Program-made: the position numbers and the translations under genes
Notes under the pieces: model-generated
Database searches by the model: none
What the model was told of the DNA's origin: nothing
Seen by the model: only the letters and a program-made list of their open reading frames with translations
Shown: positions 54,301 through 64,000 of the stretch, in pieces
Layout of the letters: each line of letters opens with the position of its first letter
Numbering within the stretch: position 1 is the first letter of the stretch
NCBI GenBank assembly: GCA_965649825.1
Contig: OZ287710.1
Location: 310,001-374,000, forward strand
Direction: 5' to 3'
Length of the DNA: 64,000 bases
Origin: Penicillus capitatus
Lineage: Eukaryota > Chlorophyta

Positions 54301-55370
54301 TCGCCAAATACCAAAAGTACTTCTTGAAGAGGAGTCATCGTCACTATGTCCGGAAAGAGTATGGATACTGTTCTGGAGGGTGCCTATCTCGCCTGTGGCG
54401 TTGGCTATTAGGCAATTGTGGCCAATCGTCTTCACCAAACAGAACGGTTTCTGTCGAATCTAGTGCATCTTCTACTAGAGACACCAAGGACATCTGTTTT
54501 GAGCTTGTCGACACGTTTAATCCCGGACTCATCTTCAAAGCCATCAAGAACCGTCCAGATTTGATTCAAGATTGGGACAAGCTGGCGGACATGCTGAAGG
54601 AGTATATGTCAGATCAGGCAGAGACCTCATATCTATCGATGAAACCGACAGCTGCGTTCTGGAGAAAACTCGTTGATCGGTTTCCGGAACTGGTTGATTT
54701 CTTGGCGGTGGCTGACAGAACAAGTCTTCAGCACTTTAGTGATTTCACAACCCTGCTCTACCGCAATTTCTATCTATCCAAGAAGTTGGTGTCTTTGCCG
54801 TTGATGAAGATTGTGAACTGGAAAGATTATGCTCCCATGGCTCAGTGGCTCGCTATTGCTCCCAAAGAGGACAGGGAGTTTTTTATTGACTACATTAGTC
54901 GTATGCTTCGGGTTGCTGGTGACGAAGACGCTGCGGATCTGCTGGAATCGAATCTCAAAAGTGGAGGGCGAGAGACAGAGCCGTTCTCACATATAGACGA
55001 GAAGAAGGTTTCGAGAAGGAAGCGATGGATTCTGCACAATGTAGCGTGTGGTTGTCATCCACTTAAGCATTCCGCCGCCTCCACTGATTTAGCGCCCTCT
55101 TCCAGTACAAACGTAACACATATGCAGAGGACTGATATCCAAATTCAAGAATCGCCAATGGTCCCCGTTAAAAACATCTCCCAGTTGACTGATCGGAATC
55201 TGCCGAATGACGCTGGTGTGGAACATCGAGAACCATTAACTGTGCAGAAGATGCCCTCTTTGGGCGATGAAAAGTGTGTAGAACTGACCAAAGCTGAAAG
55301 AGTGCAGAGAACAGCTCACTCCTTCGGTGAAGATTTAGTGAATGAAGTGTCGGACACGATCTCAAAGTGA
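51324..55370 (+). CDS. Venus-flytrap/cysteine-rich/7TM receptor-like protein
   Basis: Two exons (51324-53101 and 53159-55370, phases 2 and 1) encode 1,329 residues. Signal peptide MRLLLVFFLAVSICRTLC. Residues about 20-430 form a type I periplasmic-binding-like domain (FRFGAVLSTVGSTRTIADAK, HFLGGSHPKYAMQEM, TFGITATNKDFTKLLIRQL). Residues about 445-615 are Cys-rich modules of the GCC2/GCC3, ephrin-receptor type (CEPCASGTFSDKANAKHCEN, CDRCPLGTTTNF, CEPCPDGATCEGG, CSGCMDGYF). Seven hydrophobic spans follow, beginning FSIVILSLLILCGWYVI and ending IVIMTLFVLICVFLVIFS, then a 340-residue cytosolic tail with a helical domain (RPDLIQDWDKLADMLKEYMS). The layout copies class C GPCRs, but the spans do not obviously match the GPCR 7tm_3 sequence and could be a TRP-like or algal-specific membrane domain. 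Ligand unknown. Confidence 0.8.
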
Positions 55371-55746
55371 TTTCGACTGCAGTTCTGGTTAGATGATTTA
55401 TTTTACTTCTCAAAAAAACTGAGCGATGTTTGCTGGGCAAGCAAGCAAGCAGCATATCACTCTTTTATCTGTAGACCTGTCCTTTGCAGTACGTTATTTA
55501 GTATACAATTGCCTTCTTTGCCAGTTGTTTTTTCCGAAGTACCGGAGTGGTTGGATTATGGCCTTTGCACATATCTCATTGCGGATCTGGGGCTCTGTAA
55601 TTTGCCTGGTTCGACCGGAGACGATGTCGCATTTTTCTGTGATGGCTTTATTCTAGAAGGGTTGACTTTTGGCGTAGAATGAAGGATCCGAAGGATTGTC
55701 TCTGCATCCCATACAATGCGACAGATGGAATGCTTTAGGAAAAAAG
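55371..55746. other. Intergenic region before SKL1
   Basis: About 375 nt between two same-strand genes. An open frame at 55426-55656 has no domain. Nothing else seen. Confidence 0.35.
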
Positions 55747-56885
55747 ATGTTCAAGCATTCTCTTCTCTCTCCAAAACGCGCTTCTCCACTGCATTTGCAG
55801 CGTGAATTCTATTCACTCGTCGATCGACAGTGTCTCTCAACCAAAGCCAAGACTCCGATTGAACGATCGGTCCGTTCGACGTTGCCTGCCAGAGGCACGA
55901 CCTTGTTGCAAGCGTCCAAAGGATTCGGCGAATCGAATGCTGCCGAAAATTCACCAGTCGGAAGATCTGCTGAACGAGAGAAACTAAAGGTGCGTGGGCA
56001 TGTGTGTCTTAACAGCAGATGCACGTCCAAGTATGTTTTTTTGTGAGACATTGTTTCCATCTTCCTTCCATCTCAGCTGACTCACGCAAACGACGACGTC
56101 CTCCGTGGATATCTCCATAAGGCGGCTTTGCTCCTTCTTAGGATGATGATGATGTCCAGTTTGTTTCGCAAAGATTGAGTGGTGTCAATGTCATTGTCCT
56201 TGGAGACAACACACAGCTCAACGACGCTCTTTCCTTTCAGTTGGCTCCCCTGTTTGGCTACGCTCCTCTCCAAACAAGCAAGATCATACATCAGTTGAAA
56301 GGACAGACGGTTGATGAATTCATACGAGCAAACGGCGAAGCAGAACTCGGTCTGATCACAATCTGATGTCTCCGTCCTTCATCTCACTCCACGTGATTTG
56401 TTCAGGACTCGCGGAAGCATTAGTCATCGAGCAATTGAGCAGCCACGTTCGCTGTGTGATATCCATGTGTGGAGGTGGCATCGGAGCCGCTGCAAGAGAC
56501 GCATGTTGGAGATTCATTTTCAGCGGTGTTACCATCTGGTTAGGTGTGTTCCATTGCTTCAATTCTCACTCCTGTTCTGCTGAGTCGCCTCACAGATGTG
56601 GATCCCGCTGATGTCCAGAAGCCACAGTACGAAGCATACGCCCAGTCGGATGTACACTTGAAAATCCGGAATGTCGAGACAGAGGACGGGCTGAATGAAG
56701 GAGATCTGTCAGAACCAGCTTCTCTGGCTAAAGCCTTGATCCCGGATGTGATCAAAGTGCTCAGATCCACTCTTGAACGGGAGAAAGACTTGTGCAAAAA
56801 GAAATGTTTGTACGTTCGGTTTGGTTGTCGAGGCGATTGGCCCAATGTCGAACTCCCGGATTGGGCACGACAGACGCCGAGTTAA
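55747..56885 (+). CDS. SKL1: Shikimate-kinase-like protein SKL1, plastid
   Basis: A plastid-type SKL1 relative. The first 90 residues are Ser/Arg-rich (MFKHSLLSPKRASPLHLQRE), fitting a transit peptide. After an intron near 55990-56145 comes the shikimate-kinase-like fold: LSGVNVIVLGDNTQLNDALS, LFGYAPLQTSKIIHQLKGQT with VDEFIRANGEAE, then AEALVIEQLSSHVRCVIS, CGGGIGAAARDACWR and FSGVTIWL, the phrase order of plant SKL1. The Walker A position GxxGxGKS/T reads LGDNTQLNDALS, so ATP binding and shikimate kinase activity are not expected. The C-terminal part includes LLSRLTDVDPADVQKP and a charged helix, ending TAA at 56883. In Arabidopsis SKL1 is needed for chloroplast biogenesis and is not a shikimate kinase. 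Confidence 0.75.
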
Positions 56886-56889
56886 TCTC

Positions 56890-57741
56890 ATGTTGAATCA
56901 TGCTGCTGCTTGTCCATGTCTCGGTCCGTCGTCCATCAACAGACACTTTTCTTGCGCTTTCGTAAATATTCGGCACGCCCGAGACTGGAGACAGGTGCGT
57001 CGTCGGACACGAGTTCAGGTTACTGTCGCTGCCGTTGGACAGTCGTCGAAGATCGAGACTCCGAAGGAGTTGCTCATCACTCCATGGACAGGATCTCCTT
57101 CGCAGCTCAAAGCTCTATCCACTCTCAACAACCGACTGAGCAATTCTCCCTACGCGCTCGATCAAGACACTGTCCGATGGTTTCTAAGAGACAGAGAATT
57201 TGATCCTGTCGAAGCTGAGGAGAAGATTGTCAAGACAGCTAAGTGGAGAGAAAAGATCGGTTACGATACGCTGTCCCCTGAAGCGTTTGCACTTGAACAG
57301 ACCAGAGGCAAGGTGCGAGTGCATGAACATAGGGACATCCTCGAAAGACCTGTGATCATATTGGATGCATCCAAACATCGGACTGGCGAGTTTCCAGTCG
57401 ACTCCACACAGAAACTCTGTGCCTATGCCGTGAAGGAGGCGATGGGTCAGCTAGCACCCGATGCTGGGACATTCATTACCATATTCGATCTGAGAAACTT
57501 CGGCACCTCCAACGCAGATTTGCAGTTTGTACGGTACACCATTGATCTGTTTTTTGTCTATCACCCGAAGAGACTGGGACAATCGTTGCTCGTGGAGGCG
57601 CCATGGGTCTTTCAGCCTGTCTGGCAATTTGTGAAGCCTCTGCTGAGAAAATACGCATCCCTGGTTAGATTTGTCGACGCCTCACAAGTACGGCAGGAAT
57701 ACTTTACCGAACAGACAGTGCCCAAAGAGTTCAAAGTGTAA
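56890..57741 (+). CDS. CRAL-TRIO (Sec14-like) lipid-binding protein, probably plastid
   Basis: An intronless 283-residue protein. The N-terminus MLNHAAACPCLGPSSINRHF through VRRRTRVQVTVAAVGQ is a likely plastid transit peptide. The CRAL-TRIO N helix follows (LDQDTVRWFLRDREFDPVEA, then EEKIVKTAKWREKIGYDTLS), then the binding domain: HEHRDILERPVIILDASKH, CAYAVKEAMGQLAPDAGTFI, TIFDLRNFGTSNADLQFVRY, YHPKRLGQSLLVEAPWVFQ and YFTEQTVPKEF. Sec14-like proteins move phosphoinositides or other lipids. The start is 4 nt after the SKL1 stop on the same strand, and the frame stays open far upstream into SKL1, so a dicistronic mRNA is possible. Confidence 0.83.
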   Translation: MLNHAAACPCLGPSSINRHFSCAFVNIRHARDWRQVRRRTRVQVTVAAVGQSSKIETPKELLITPWTGSPSQLKALSTLNNRLSNSPYALDQDTVRWFLRDREFDPVEAEEKIVKTAKWREKIGYDTLSPEAFALEQTRGKVRVHEHRDILERPVIILDASKHRTGEFPVDSTQKLCAYAVKEAMGQLAPDAGTFITIFDLRNFGTSNADLQFVRYTIDLFFVYHPKRLGQSLLVEAPWVFQPVWQFVKPLLRKYASLVRFVDASQVRQEYFTEQTVPKEFKV

Positions 57742-57814
57742 AAGTGTGATGGATGGACTCAGTCATGCATCTCAAACACTTGTCCATCTGATACGAATCA
57801 CCGATCCGTCATTT

Positions 57815-60800
57815 TTACTCGCTCTCGACAAACCCATTTGCGATCAGATGTGTTGTGGCGTGTTCGAGAAAATCTGGATTGCTGAACATCTTAGGAGTGA
57901 GGAGGAAGGTCTGTGGCATAGTGCCTTTTCCGACATAGCTTGCCAAAATATTCATCACACGTCGTTCGTTCTCTTCATCCATTCCATGGTTAATCTCATC
58001 CATAACACGGAAAGGGATGTGACTGACAGCCTGCGAAGAGAAAAGCCGCTCTTAGTCGTATGCCAATATTCCTTCCTGTCTGCACTTGAAGGGACAGCAG
58101 GTAAAGCGTTGTTGCGACGACGCGTTCTCCTCCGGATTGTCTCATAGAATCCAGCACTTTGAGCGGCTCCTCTGCTCGAAACTTCACTCTGCAACATAGA
58201 AATGATGATAGGTATGTGAAGAGTGCCTTGATGCATGCGAGGCACTTGATTTCGAGAGCATAGTTCTGAAATTCGTGTCCGTGTGTTTCTTCCCCAGAGA
58301 GCTCCACTTGACCAATACACCTAGAGTTTGTTGCAGCCAGACCACAACCTTGTGCGTAATCTCACCCAATCGCTAAGAAACTGTCCATGAATGCTTCGTT
58401 TACTTTCAGAATCGATTTCTGTAAATCATGAAGCCAGGGTGCCTATAATCCAACAGATGCATTCTCCAATAGCCTCGCGTCGAGAAACGCACTGGCATAC
58501 CTTGAGATCATCGATCTCTGATTTTTTCTGTACGTAGAGTGCCTTGTTAGCTTCTAACTCCAACTTCAGAGTAGTTACTTCAGCTTGCAGCTGATCATAC
58601 GATGCCAGTGCATCGGGGTTGTTACACGTCATTGTTCTAGCTTTGTATCTCTTTTCGCTTGCCATGTCTTCCAATTCCTCTTTGTCTGTTGGCAGCAATT
58701 CAAGTGCAGAACTCCACTCTTCGATTTCAGGAAACCTCTCTTTCAGTTTCTCTTCGGAATCTCTGCCAGACAACTGTTGCGGAGAAGAGATCATCTATCT
58801 TTGGTAGTTACCGCAGGCACTGGCGATCCACTTTCACAACATCATTCAATTGAGCGACGAGACGTTTCTGTTCGTCCACTTTTTGACTCATCGTATCCGT
58901 CCTTGTCTCTATTGCCTCACACTGTGTCCGTGCACATCATTGCTAAGGCAACTGGATAGGATATGGCATACACACCTGTTTCTCTGCTTCGATCGACTTT
59001 AGCTGCTTGCAACAAAGGCCCCCGTGAAGCCTGCATTGTTCAGAAAGGCTCTGACGCATTTCCCTGATCTAATCGACAAGGGCACACATATTCTTACCAG
59101 ATCTTCGAGCTGCAAGTGCCTACGGTTAGCATCATGCCATTCTGAAGAGATTGTATCTCGTCCTTTCTCTCAGTCTCCATTTGCAGTGGATCAGGCAAAG
59201 ATTGCATGCGGTCGAGTTCTTTCTGGGTCTCTTGAAGTTGACGTGTGGACATCATGCGCCTGAACACGATGAGCATGCATTCTCAAGAGACACAAATACT
59301 CGCTACCTCCTTTCTAAGTCCTTCTTTTCGTTGGCAAGTTCGTCAAAGCGGCGCTTAGCTTCCAAATAGCTATCGCGAAGTGCTTCCTGTTCTTCTTTCT
59401 TCTTCTCTTCATCCTCTTTTGCCTTTTCGCACTCCTAAGGAAATGCCTCTGTCGTCATTCGAACTGCTCCAGTATCTGGCTTGTACTTTGCCGAGTTGCA
59501 GTATCTGTTTCTCAAGATCTGACCTTTCGTCTGCGATGGCAGGACTCTGACCCAAAAGACGCGACTCTCGAATTTCGGTTGTTCCCACGGAGATCGCAGT
59601 TGAATACCGCGACTTGGTGAGAGTATAGCACCGTCGTGGAGTGTACAATTTGCTGATGGTTCGATCGGCATCGAACAATGCAGATACATGTTTGCTGGCC
59701 TCCCTATAAACATCAATCCTCATTTTGATGCACCTATACATGAGCGTATCACGCACTCTGTGCCGACAAACGTGCGACTCAGATTGCATTCACCGTCCAG
59801 CACTTCTTTCACAATAGTCGGAGCTTCAAAAAGATCTTTTAGGCATCCAGTAACGCCGTACCTATGACATGCACACTTCATCAAAAATCCATAGCAGATC
59901 TGACATACTGAGAAAGCAACGGCCGACGTCGGTCTTCTGAACAAGAATCACGGCCTTCTGCTGATGAGCCAAAATTGATGACATTGAGTTCCCTTATTAA
60001 CTGAAGCGATCTCAATACTTCCAAGTCAGCATCGCACTGGACGATGAACAGAGTCCAGGTCGCCAAAGGCACTTGATTCTCCAAGTAATTCGCAATCATT
60101 GGATCCCTCACTGCCACCTCTGTGATGACGGGACCGATGACAGGCATCCGAAATCGATCCGTGTGCTGCTTCAAAGCTTCGTGTGCTTGAAGAAGACCTC
60201 TGAACAGAGGGCGTTGTTTCTCAAGAGATTGCACCAGTCTGATATTGATGTTGTCTAGTCTGTCGATCTGAGCTATCATGCAGACATCGATGGTCGTACA
60301 TTAGTCAGGTGCGTGAGGTGACACCTTGAACTTGTCTTCCTGTATGTATGAGGCGCGACTGTTGTTGTCTCAGACCTTCGATCTCTCGTTGCACGCCCTG
60401 CATCTATTTATGCACCTCTTGTCTGTGACATCAATGATTCTGGCATGTAATGGATGTTACTTTTTCCTGACAGTCTTTGCATTTTGCGCCCATTTCTTTA
60501 CTCAGTGTCTCTTTATCTTCAGGGAAGCCTGGATCATTGCGGATCCTTTCTTCAATTTCCGTCGCTCTTTCTTTCAGAGCTTCGATCTTCTCTTCCTGTC
60601 TGATGCTCTCTGCTGATAAATCTTGAAGCTCCATAATCTTATCGTCAATCAGATCTTCCTACAACATGCCAGCCACACCATAAACATCAAATTCCCAGAT
60701 AGACGTATTCCAGAGCACCTTCTTCGAATTTCTGTCGCTGAGTTCGATATTTGAGCTTTCTTTCTGCGCGATCATTCCTCTTGCTCTGTCACATTCCAGT

Positions 60801-62173
60801 CGGAACTGGTCTCTTGTTTTTCTCGATGCACTGAATCGCACAGTTCACCACCAGACGAGAGCGTCGATACGCACTCACATAAGCTGTTCGGACAGAGTTC
60901 TAAGTTGCCGCTGTTTGCTCCTGATATCCGTCTCTCCGGCACGCGCATGATCAGTGGATGTCTTTAAATCGCTCTTCTTCTCCTCAATAGATAGGATAAG
61001 CAGCTTTGCATCAACTTGGTTAGCCTGGACAGAGAGCAAATGAACGTCCGATGCATACAAAGGAACACGATGCCTCTTTGATCAACTCGATGACCTGCCG
61101 AATGCGTTCGACATCTGTTTGCAGCCCTTTCATCAGCCCAGTTGCCCTCTTCAGATCGTTCTCCAGATTTCGAGTTCTCTGCAAGCATACTCCTGTTGTG
61201 CACATGGATACCACATTGTTGGCGAATACCTGATTTGTGGCTGTCAGTTTCTTCGACAGTGTCACGAGAGCTTGATGAGTTTTTTGAAGTTCCGGATTCA
61301 CAGCCCTCTCTGTCTCTTCCAACAAGCGAATGGGCGACAGAGAAGCAAACTCGGACACTCTGTCCTGAGGCATGAACTGATACAGAAGCAGGCACAGATC
61401 CGACATCCTTCTAAACAATAATCGATTCACCATACTTGCAGGAGATTGTCCAGTTGAATATTCATCGATTTCACAAATTCCTCAATGTCTTTCAAAGCAG
61501 TTGGGCACCCTGTCATAAGAGGGAATGCAGATGGGACAGCCACAATGTTTGTATGGACCATTCAGATTCCATTCGGAGGCTTCTTTGTTTGCATGAAGAA
61601 TCCTCTTAATCGAATAACTTGGACGTCCTTCTCCCCCACTCAATTGTATCTCGATGAATGCCTTTTCCTCTCCACGGCGCACGAATTCAGAAAGACGCGT
61701 CTGTCTGGCGAGGAGCTATTATCCAACAGCAACACAGAATCGGCAACGATGATGCTGCATGCATGGTCGACTTGCCGTGGGCTTTCCACCGAGACCAAGG
61801 CAGAGAGCGCAGACCAAAGAACTTTTCCCTGTACCTGTGGATTGCAGAAATCCAATGGCAATTGGAGATGAATCTGCAGATAGCTTTACCATTAGGAGCT
61901 AAGAAGACGTTCAGTTCCGGATCCAGATCGACGGAAGCCGAAGCGAAGGTCTGAGGAGACGGCGTCAAATAAGGACAAGAGGATCGACAGCGTTACCATA
62001 AAATTCTGGACGGTAAGGCGCCGGATGGTTCCGCGAGTGAAAGCACGCCTAATAACAATGACAGAGAAACCTGTCTGGTCGTGGTCGTTCTTCTTACATT
62101 CTGTTCCCGTCTCGTGACTCGGAGTATCGCTTTTTGAGTAGACGTTTATTTCCACTCTGCGAATAACTTGCAT
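57815..62173 (-). CDS. SMC5: SMC5, SMC5/6 complex subunit
   Basis: Core ATPase of the SMC5/6 DNA-repair complex. It starts MQVIRRVEINVYSKSDTPSH. Two introns (about 50 nt each) assemble GTIRRLTVQNFMTFASASVD, LNVFLAPNG and TGKSSLVCALCLGLGGKP, the SMC5 Walker A with the typical NFMTF lead-in. Long coiled-coil exons occupy about 61700-58400, with a hinge-like stretch near 59.4-60.0 kb (RTFVGTECVIRSC, RYSTAISVGTTEI). The C-terminal end includes the SMC5-diagnostic DEINHGMDEENERRVMNIL and TPQTFLLTPKMF, with the D-loop, before the stop at 57815. The ABC signature exon lies near 58.0 kb and is harder to place. More than fifteen short introns. Confidence 0.88.
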
Positions 62174-62979
62174 CCTGCCGATGAGAGCTGCTCATGTTAA
62201 TGGTCACAGCAGCAATCACTTTCGGCGATCTATCTGCGACCGGAAGCATTAACGGCATCATTGCTGCAAGTAACGGAAGGATCGACCGGACAACGGAATT
62301 CTGTCTATGGAGAGAGACCCTCCTTTGATATCAAACGACAGTCGCGGTACCTTTATAGCGCGTCGTTGTCTTACAATGCACATAGAAGATCAGAGGCTTC
62401 CGATGCTGTGTCTCCTCATTCAATGAGCTCAGATCTGTTTAAGGATTCTCCTCTTTAATGCGTAGCTCAACATACAGCTCGCCACTATCCAAAGACAAGA
62501 AGATCGTCAGAACTATGGAACGATCAGCGATGATGGATTAACAGAGAGGCAACAAAGGTATAAGAAGTCACACATCAGTTACATATGCTGGCGTTAAGTC
62601 ACACTTTCATACCATCAATTGTCTGTTTCGCCAAAAGCATGCTGAATGTCTCAAGTCGTTCTTGTCGTGGAAACAGATGCGTTATTAAAAGATTATCTGA
62701 CGTTCTCTCTCAACAAAGGACATGAGATGTGTTGTGCCAATAAACAGCAACGGTTACATGGGTCTTGGTAATGGAACGATGACTTGCACCACCATGTCAC
62801 AGAAGTCCAAGCGGCAAACACTGCACATTCACAAGAATCGCACAGTGGCATTTGCGTCATACGTCAACCCAGAATTGCTGCACAATATAGATCACGTCCA
62901 ACTCAGGCCCTTTGGACTTATTGCGAATGTATCAAAGCGGAACACGCAACTTTATTGCGAAGAATGAAATGCCACCCTG
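62174..62979. other. Region between SMC5 start and copper amine oxidase end, unassigned frames
   Basis: On the plus strand, 62261-62458 reads GERPSFDIKRQSRYLYSASL and 62722-62967 reads VPINSNGYMGLGNGTMTCTT with PELLHNIDHVQLRPFGLIAN. A good acceptor near 62484 could join the first to QRQEDRQNYGTISDDGL. This may be a small plus-strand gene sharing a promoter with SMC5, but I recognise no domain and cannot set exon limits. An AATAAA element at about 62740 could serve either gene. Confidence 0.3.
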
Positions 62980-64000
62980 TTACCTACCCAGAACCGTCCA
63001 GTCATATGCATAGCCTTTTCCCAGTGATGGGATGCATGAAGCGAAGGATTCTTGAATGCCAGTATCCATTGAGACGAGTTCGTCATAGTAATTCCACGGC
63101 TTGATAAAGAATTGAGAACCAAAGTTCGAGATGAGAGGAACATCTTCTGCTCGAGGGATATGGATGAGTCCCATCATGACCCAGGCCACCAAGTCCTCTT
63201 CGATAATTTCCTCACCTACGGACTCGGAATCAATGGATCCATGAGATCTCGTGTAGCAGCGTTACCATTCAGATAGTCATCCAATGATGCTATCGGTTTT
63301 GCTGGAGCTACCATGTCATACACTGCTTCATGGGCGAACAATTCTGCCTCTTTCCTGCATCACCGAATCAAAGTGGGATAGAGGAGCGATTTACAAAGGA
63401 GACGATACCTTTGGGCAACAGCCAGATGGTACTTTGTCCACGCTGCTGCTTTGGTGAAAGGATGTGTATCGGGTAGCAATTGTCTGGCAGTCATACCGTG
63501 CATAATAGCATACCCCCTCGGTTCTCCCCACCTAAGACAGGCATTCATGCTTTGAGCATTAGAGCAGAACGTGTGGATGGCATACGGATTGGTGAATTTT
63601 TCATTCACGAACGTGTGGACAACGGTACCGGGATCACGAATCAAAAACCCAAATTCTTTCTCCAATCGCTGTCGCTCGATATATTTAACGATGGATGCAC
63701 TGTGCCATGGTGGTGGAGAAGATCCTGTCCGTTCGGCGCTTTTCAGAGCGTCTTCCCAGGTGCCGACCTTTACTGACTGCAAACACAACCTATTACGGCG
63801 GACCTTTCTAAGGAAGATGTAAACCTGCCGGCGCACACTGTTCTCTGTTCCCAGTATATCCAAATCGACCTTCCAACCCGAAAGATGATCATGTAGTGTG
63901 GCCGTGGTATGTCTGAGAGTAAAGGAGAGTCATCACATCGTCGATCAACTGAAATCTATTTCACTTGTGAACACGTGTCCCAAATGGCATGTCGTTGGAA
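62980..64000 (-). CDS. Copper amine oxidase, C-terminal part, runs off right edge
   Basis: Copper/topaquinone amine oxidase, reading right to left. The window catches HTTATLHDHLSGWKVDLDIL and GTENSVRRQVYIF, the region after the copper-binding His pair, then TNPYAIHTFCSNAQSMNACL, RWGEPRGYAIMHGMT, PFTKAAAWTKYHLAV, RKEAELFAHEAVYDMVAP, NGNAATRDLMDPLI, VAWVMMGLIHIPRAEDVPLI (the near-invariant 'G..H.pR.ED.P') and IKPWNYYDELVSMDTG, ending at 62980. The topaquinone Tyr motif and the N-terminal domains lie beyond 64000. Enzymes of this family oxidise primary amines to aldehydes, giving H2O2 and ammonia. Introns near 63245, 63350 and 63905-63950 are inferred. Confidence 0.82.

Noticed and set aside
1-64000. 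CRISPR arrays, tRNA or rRNA genes, bacterial operons or Shine-Dalgarno signals.
   Set aside because: None recognised; spliceosomal introns and transit peptides throughout mark nuclear eukaryotic DNA.

Overview
The window is nuclear DNA from a eukaryotic alga, probably unicellular, with a compact genome. Almost every gene is cut by very short GT..AG introns (about 33-60 nt, a few up to about 97 nt). Neighbouring genes are often only 4-60 nt apart. Several genes point to a plastid: the ferredoxin-thioredoxin reductase variable chain, a plastid-type sulfate-binding protein, a shikimate-kinase-like SKL1 protein and a DUF4079 membrane protein. Base composition looks balanced. I cannot fix the lineage; a red alga or red-plastid lineage is possible. 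Gene models below come from reading frames, domain matches and hand-placed splice sites, so exon edges are inferences unless phase agreement is stated.

Layout. 0-9.4 kb: the end of an NRPS/AASDH-type adenylation domain, a CIA30 protein, a DUF3754/TMEM143 protein, a LOV-like PAS protein without the photoactive cysteine, a Q/G/M-rich protein and a 69-residue gene. 9.6-16.0 kb: the main discovery, one 23-exon gene for a predicted 1,714-residue protein that joins an animal-type haem peroxidase, three DOMON domains, cytochrome b561, cytochrome b5 and an NADH-cytochrome b5 reductase. 16-22 kb: a Der/EngA GTPase, a sarcosine/pipecolate-oxidase-like flavoprotein and a GUP1-type MBOAT protein, tightly packed. 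22-27 kb: a decayed polyketide ketosynthase, a small gene and a broken LTR-retrotransposon, then DUF4079. 27.8-33.1 kb: an island of secreted proteins (PAN/Apple, and two inverted paralogues with an identical 31-residue cysteine pattern) around MED8. 33.6-45.7 kb: copper P-type ATPase, SPX protein, IMP dehydrogenase, nucleotide-sugar transporter, a possible GON7-like gene, an FBXO9-like F-box protein and the plastid sulfate-binding protein. 45.8-57.7 kb: MCM10, UBA2, FTR variable chain, a Venus-flytrap/cysteine-rich/7TM receptor-like protein, SKL1 and a CRAL-TRIO protein. 57.8-64 kb: SMC5 and the C-terminal part of a copper amine oxidase running off the right edge.

How the genes relate. Most are unrelated housekeeping genes packed back to back: replication and repair (MCM10, SMC5), SUMO activation (UBA2), transcription (MED8), purine synthesis (IMPDH), phosphate and copper handling, and plastid redox. 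Divergent pairs share 39-54 nt spacers that must act as bidirectional promoters. Some same-strand neighbours are close enough for shared transcripts (SKL1/CRAL-TRIO, 4 nt). The peroxidase fusion stands out because its predicted topology forms a complete chain from cytosolic NADH to an extracytoplasmic haem, a DUOX-like layout built from different electron-transfer modules. I see no tRNA, rRNA or CRISPR array.
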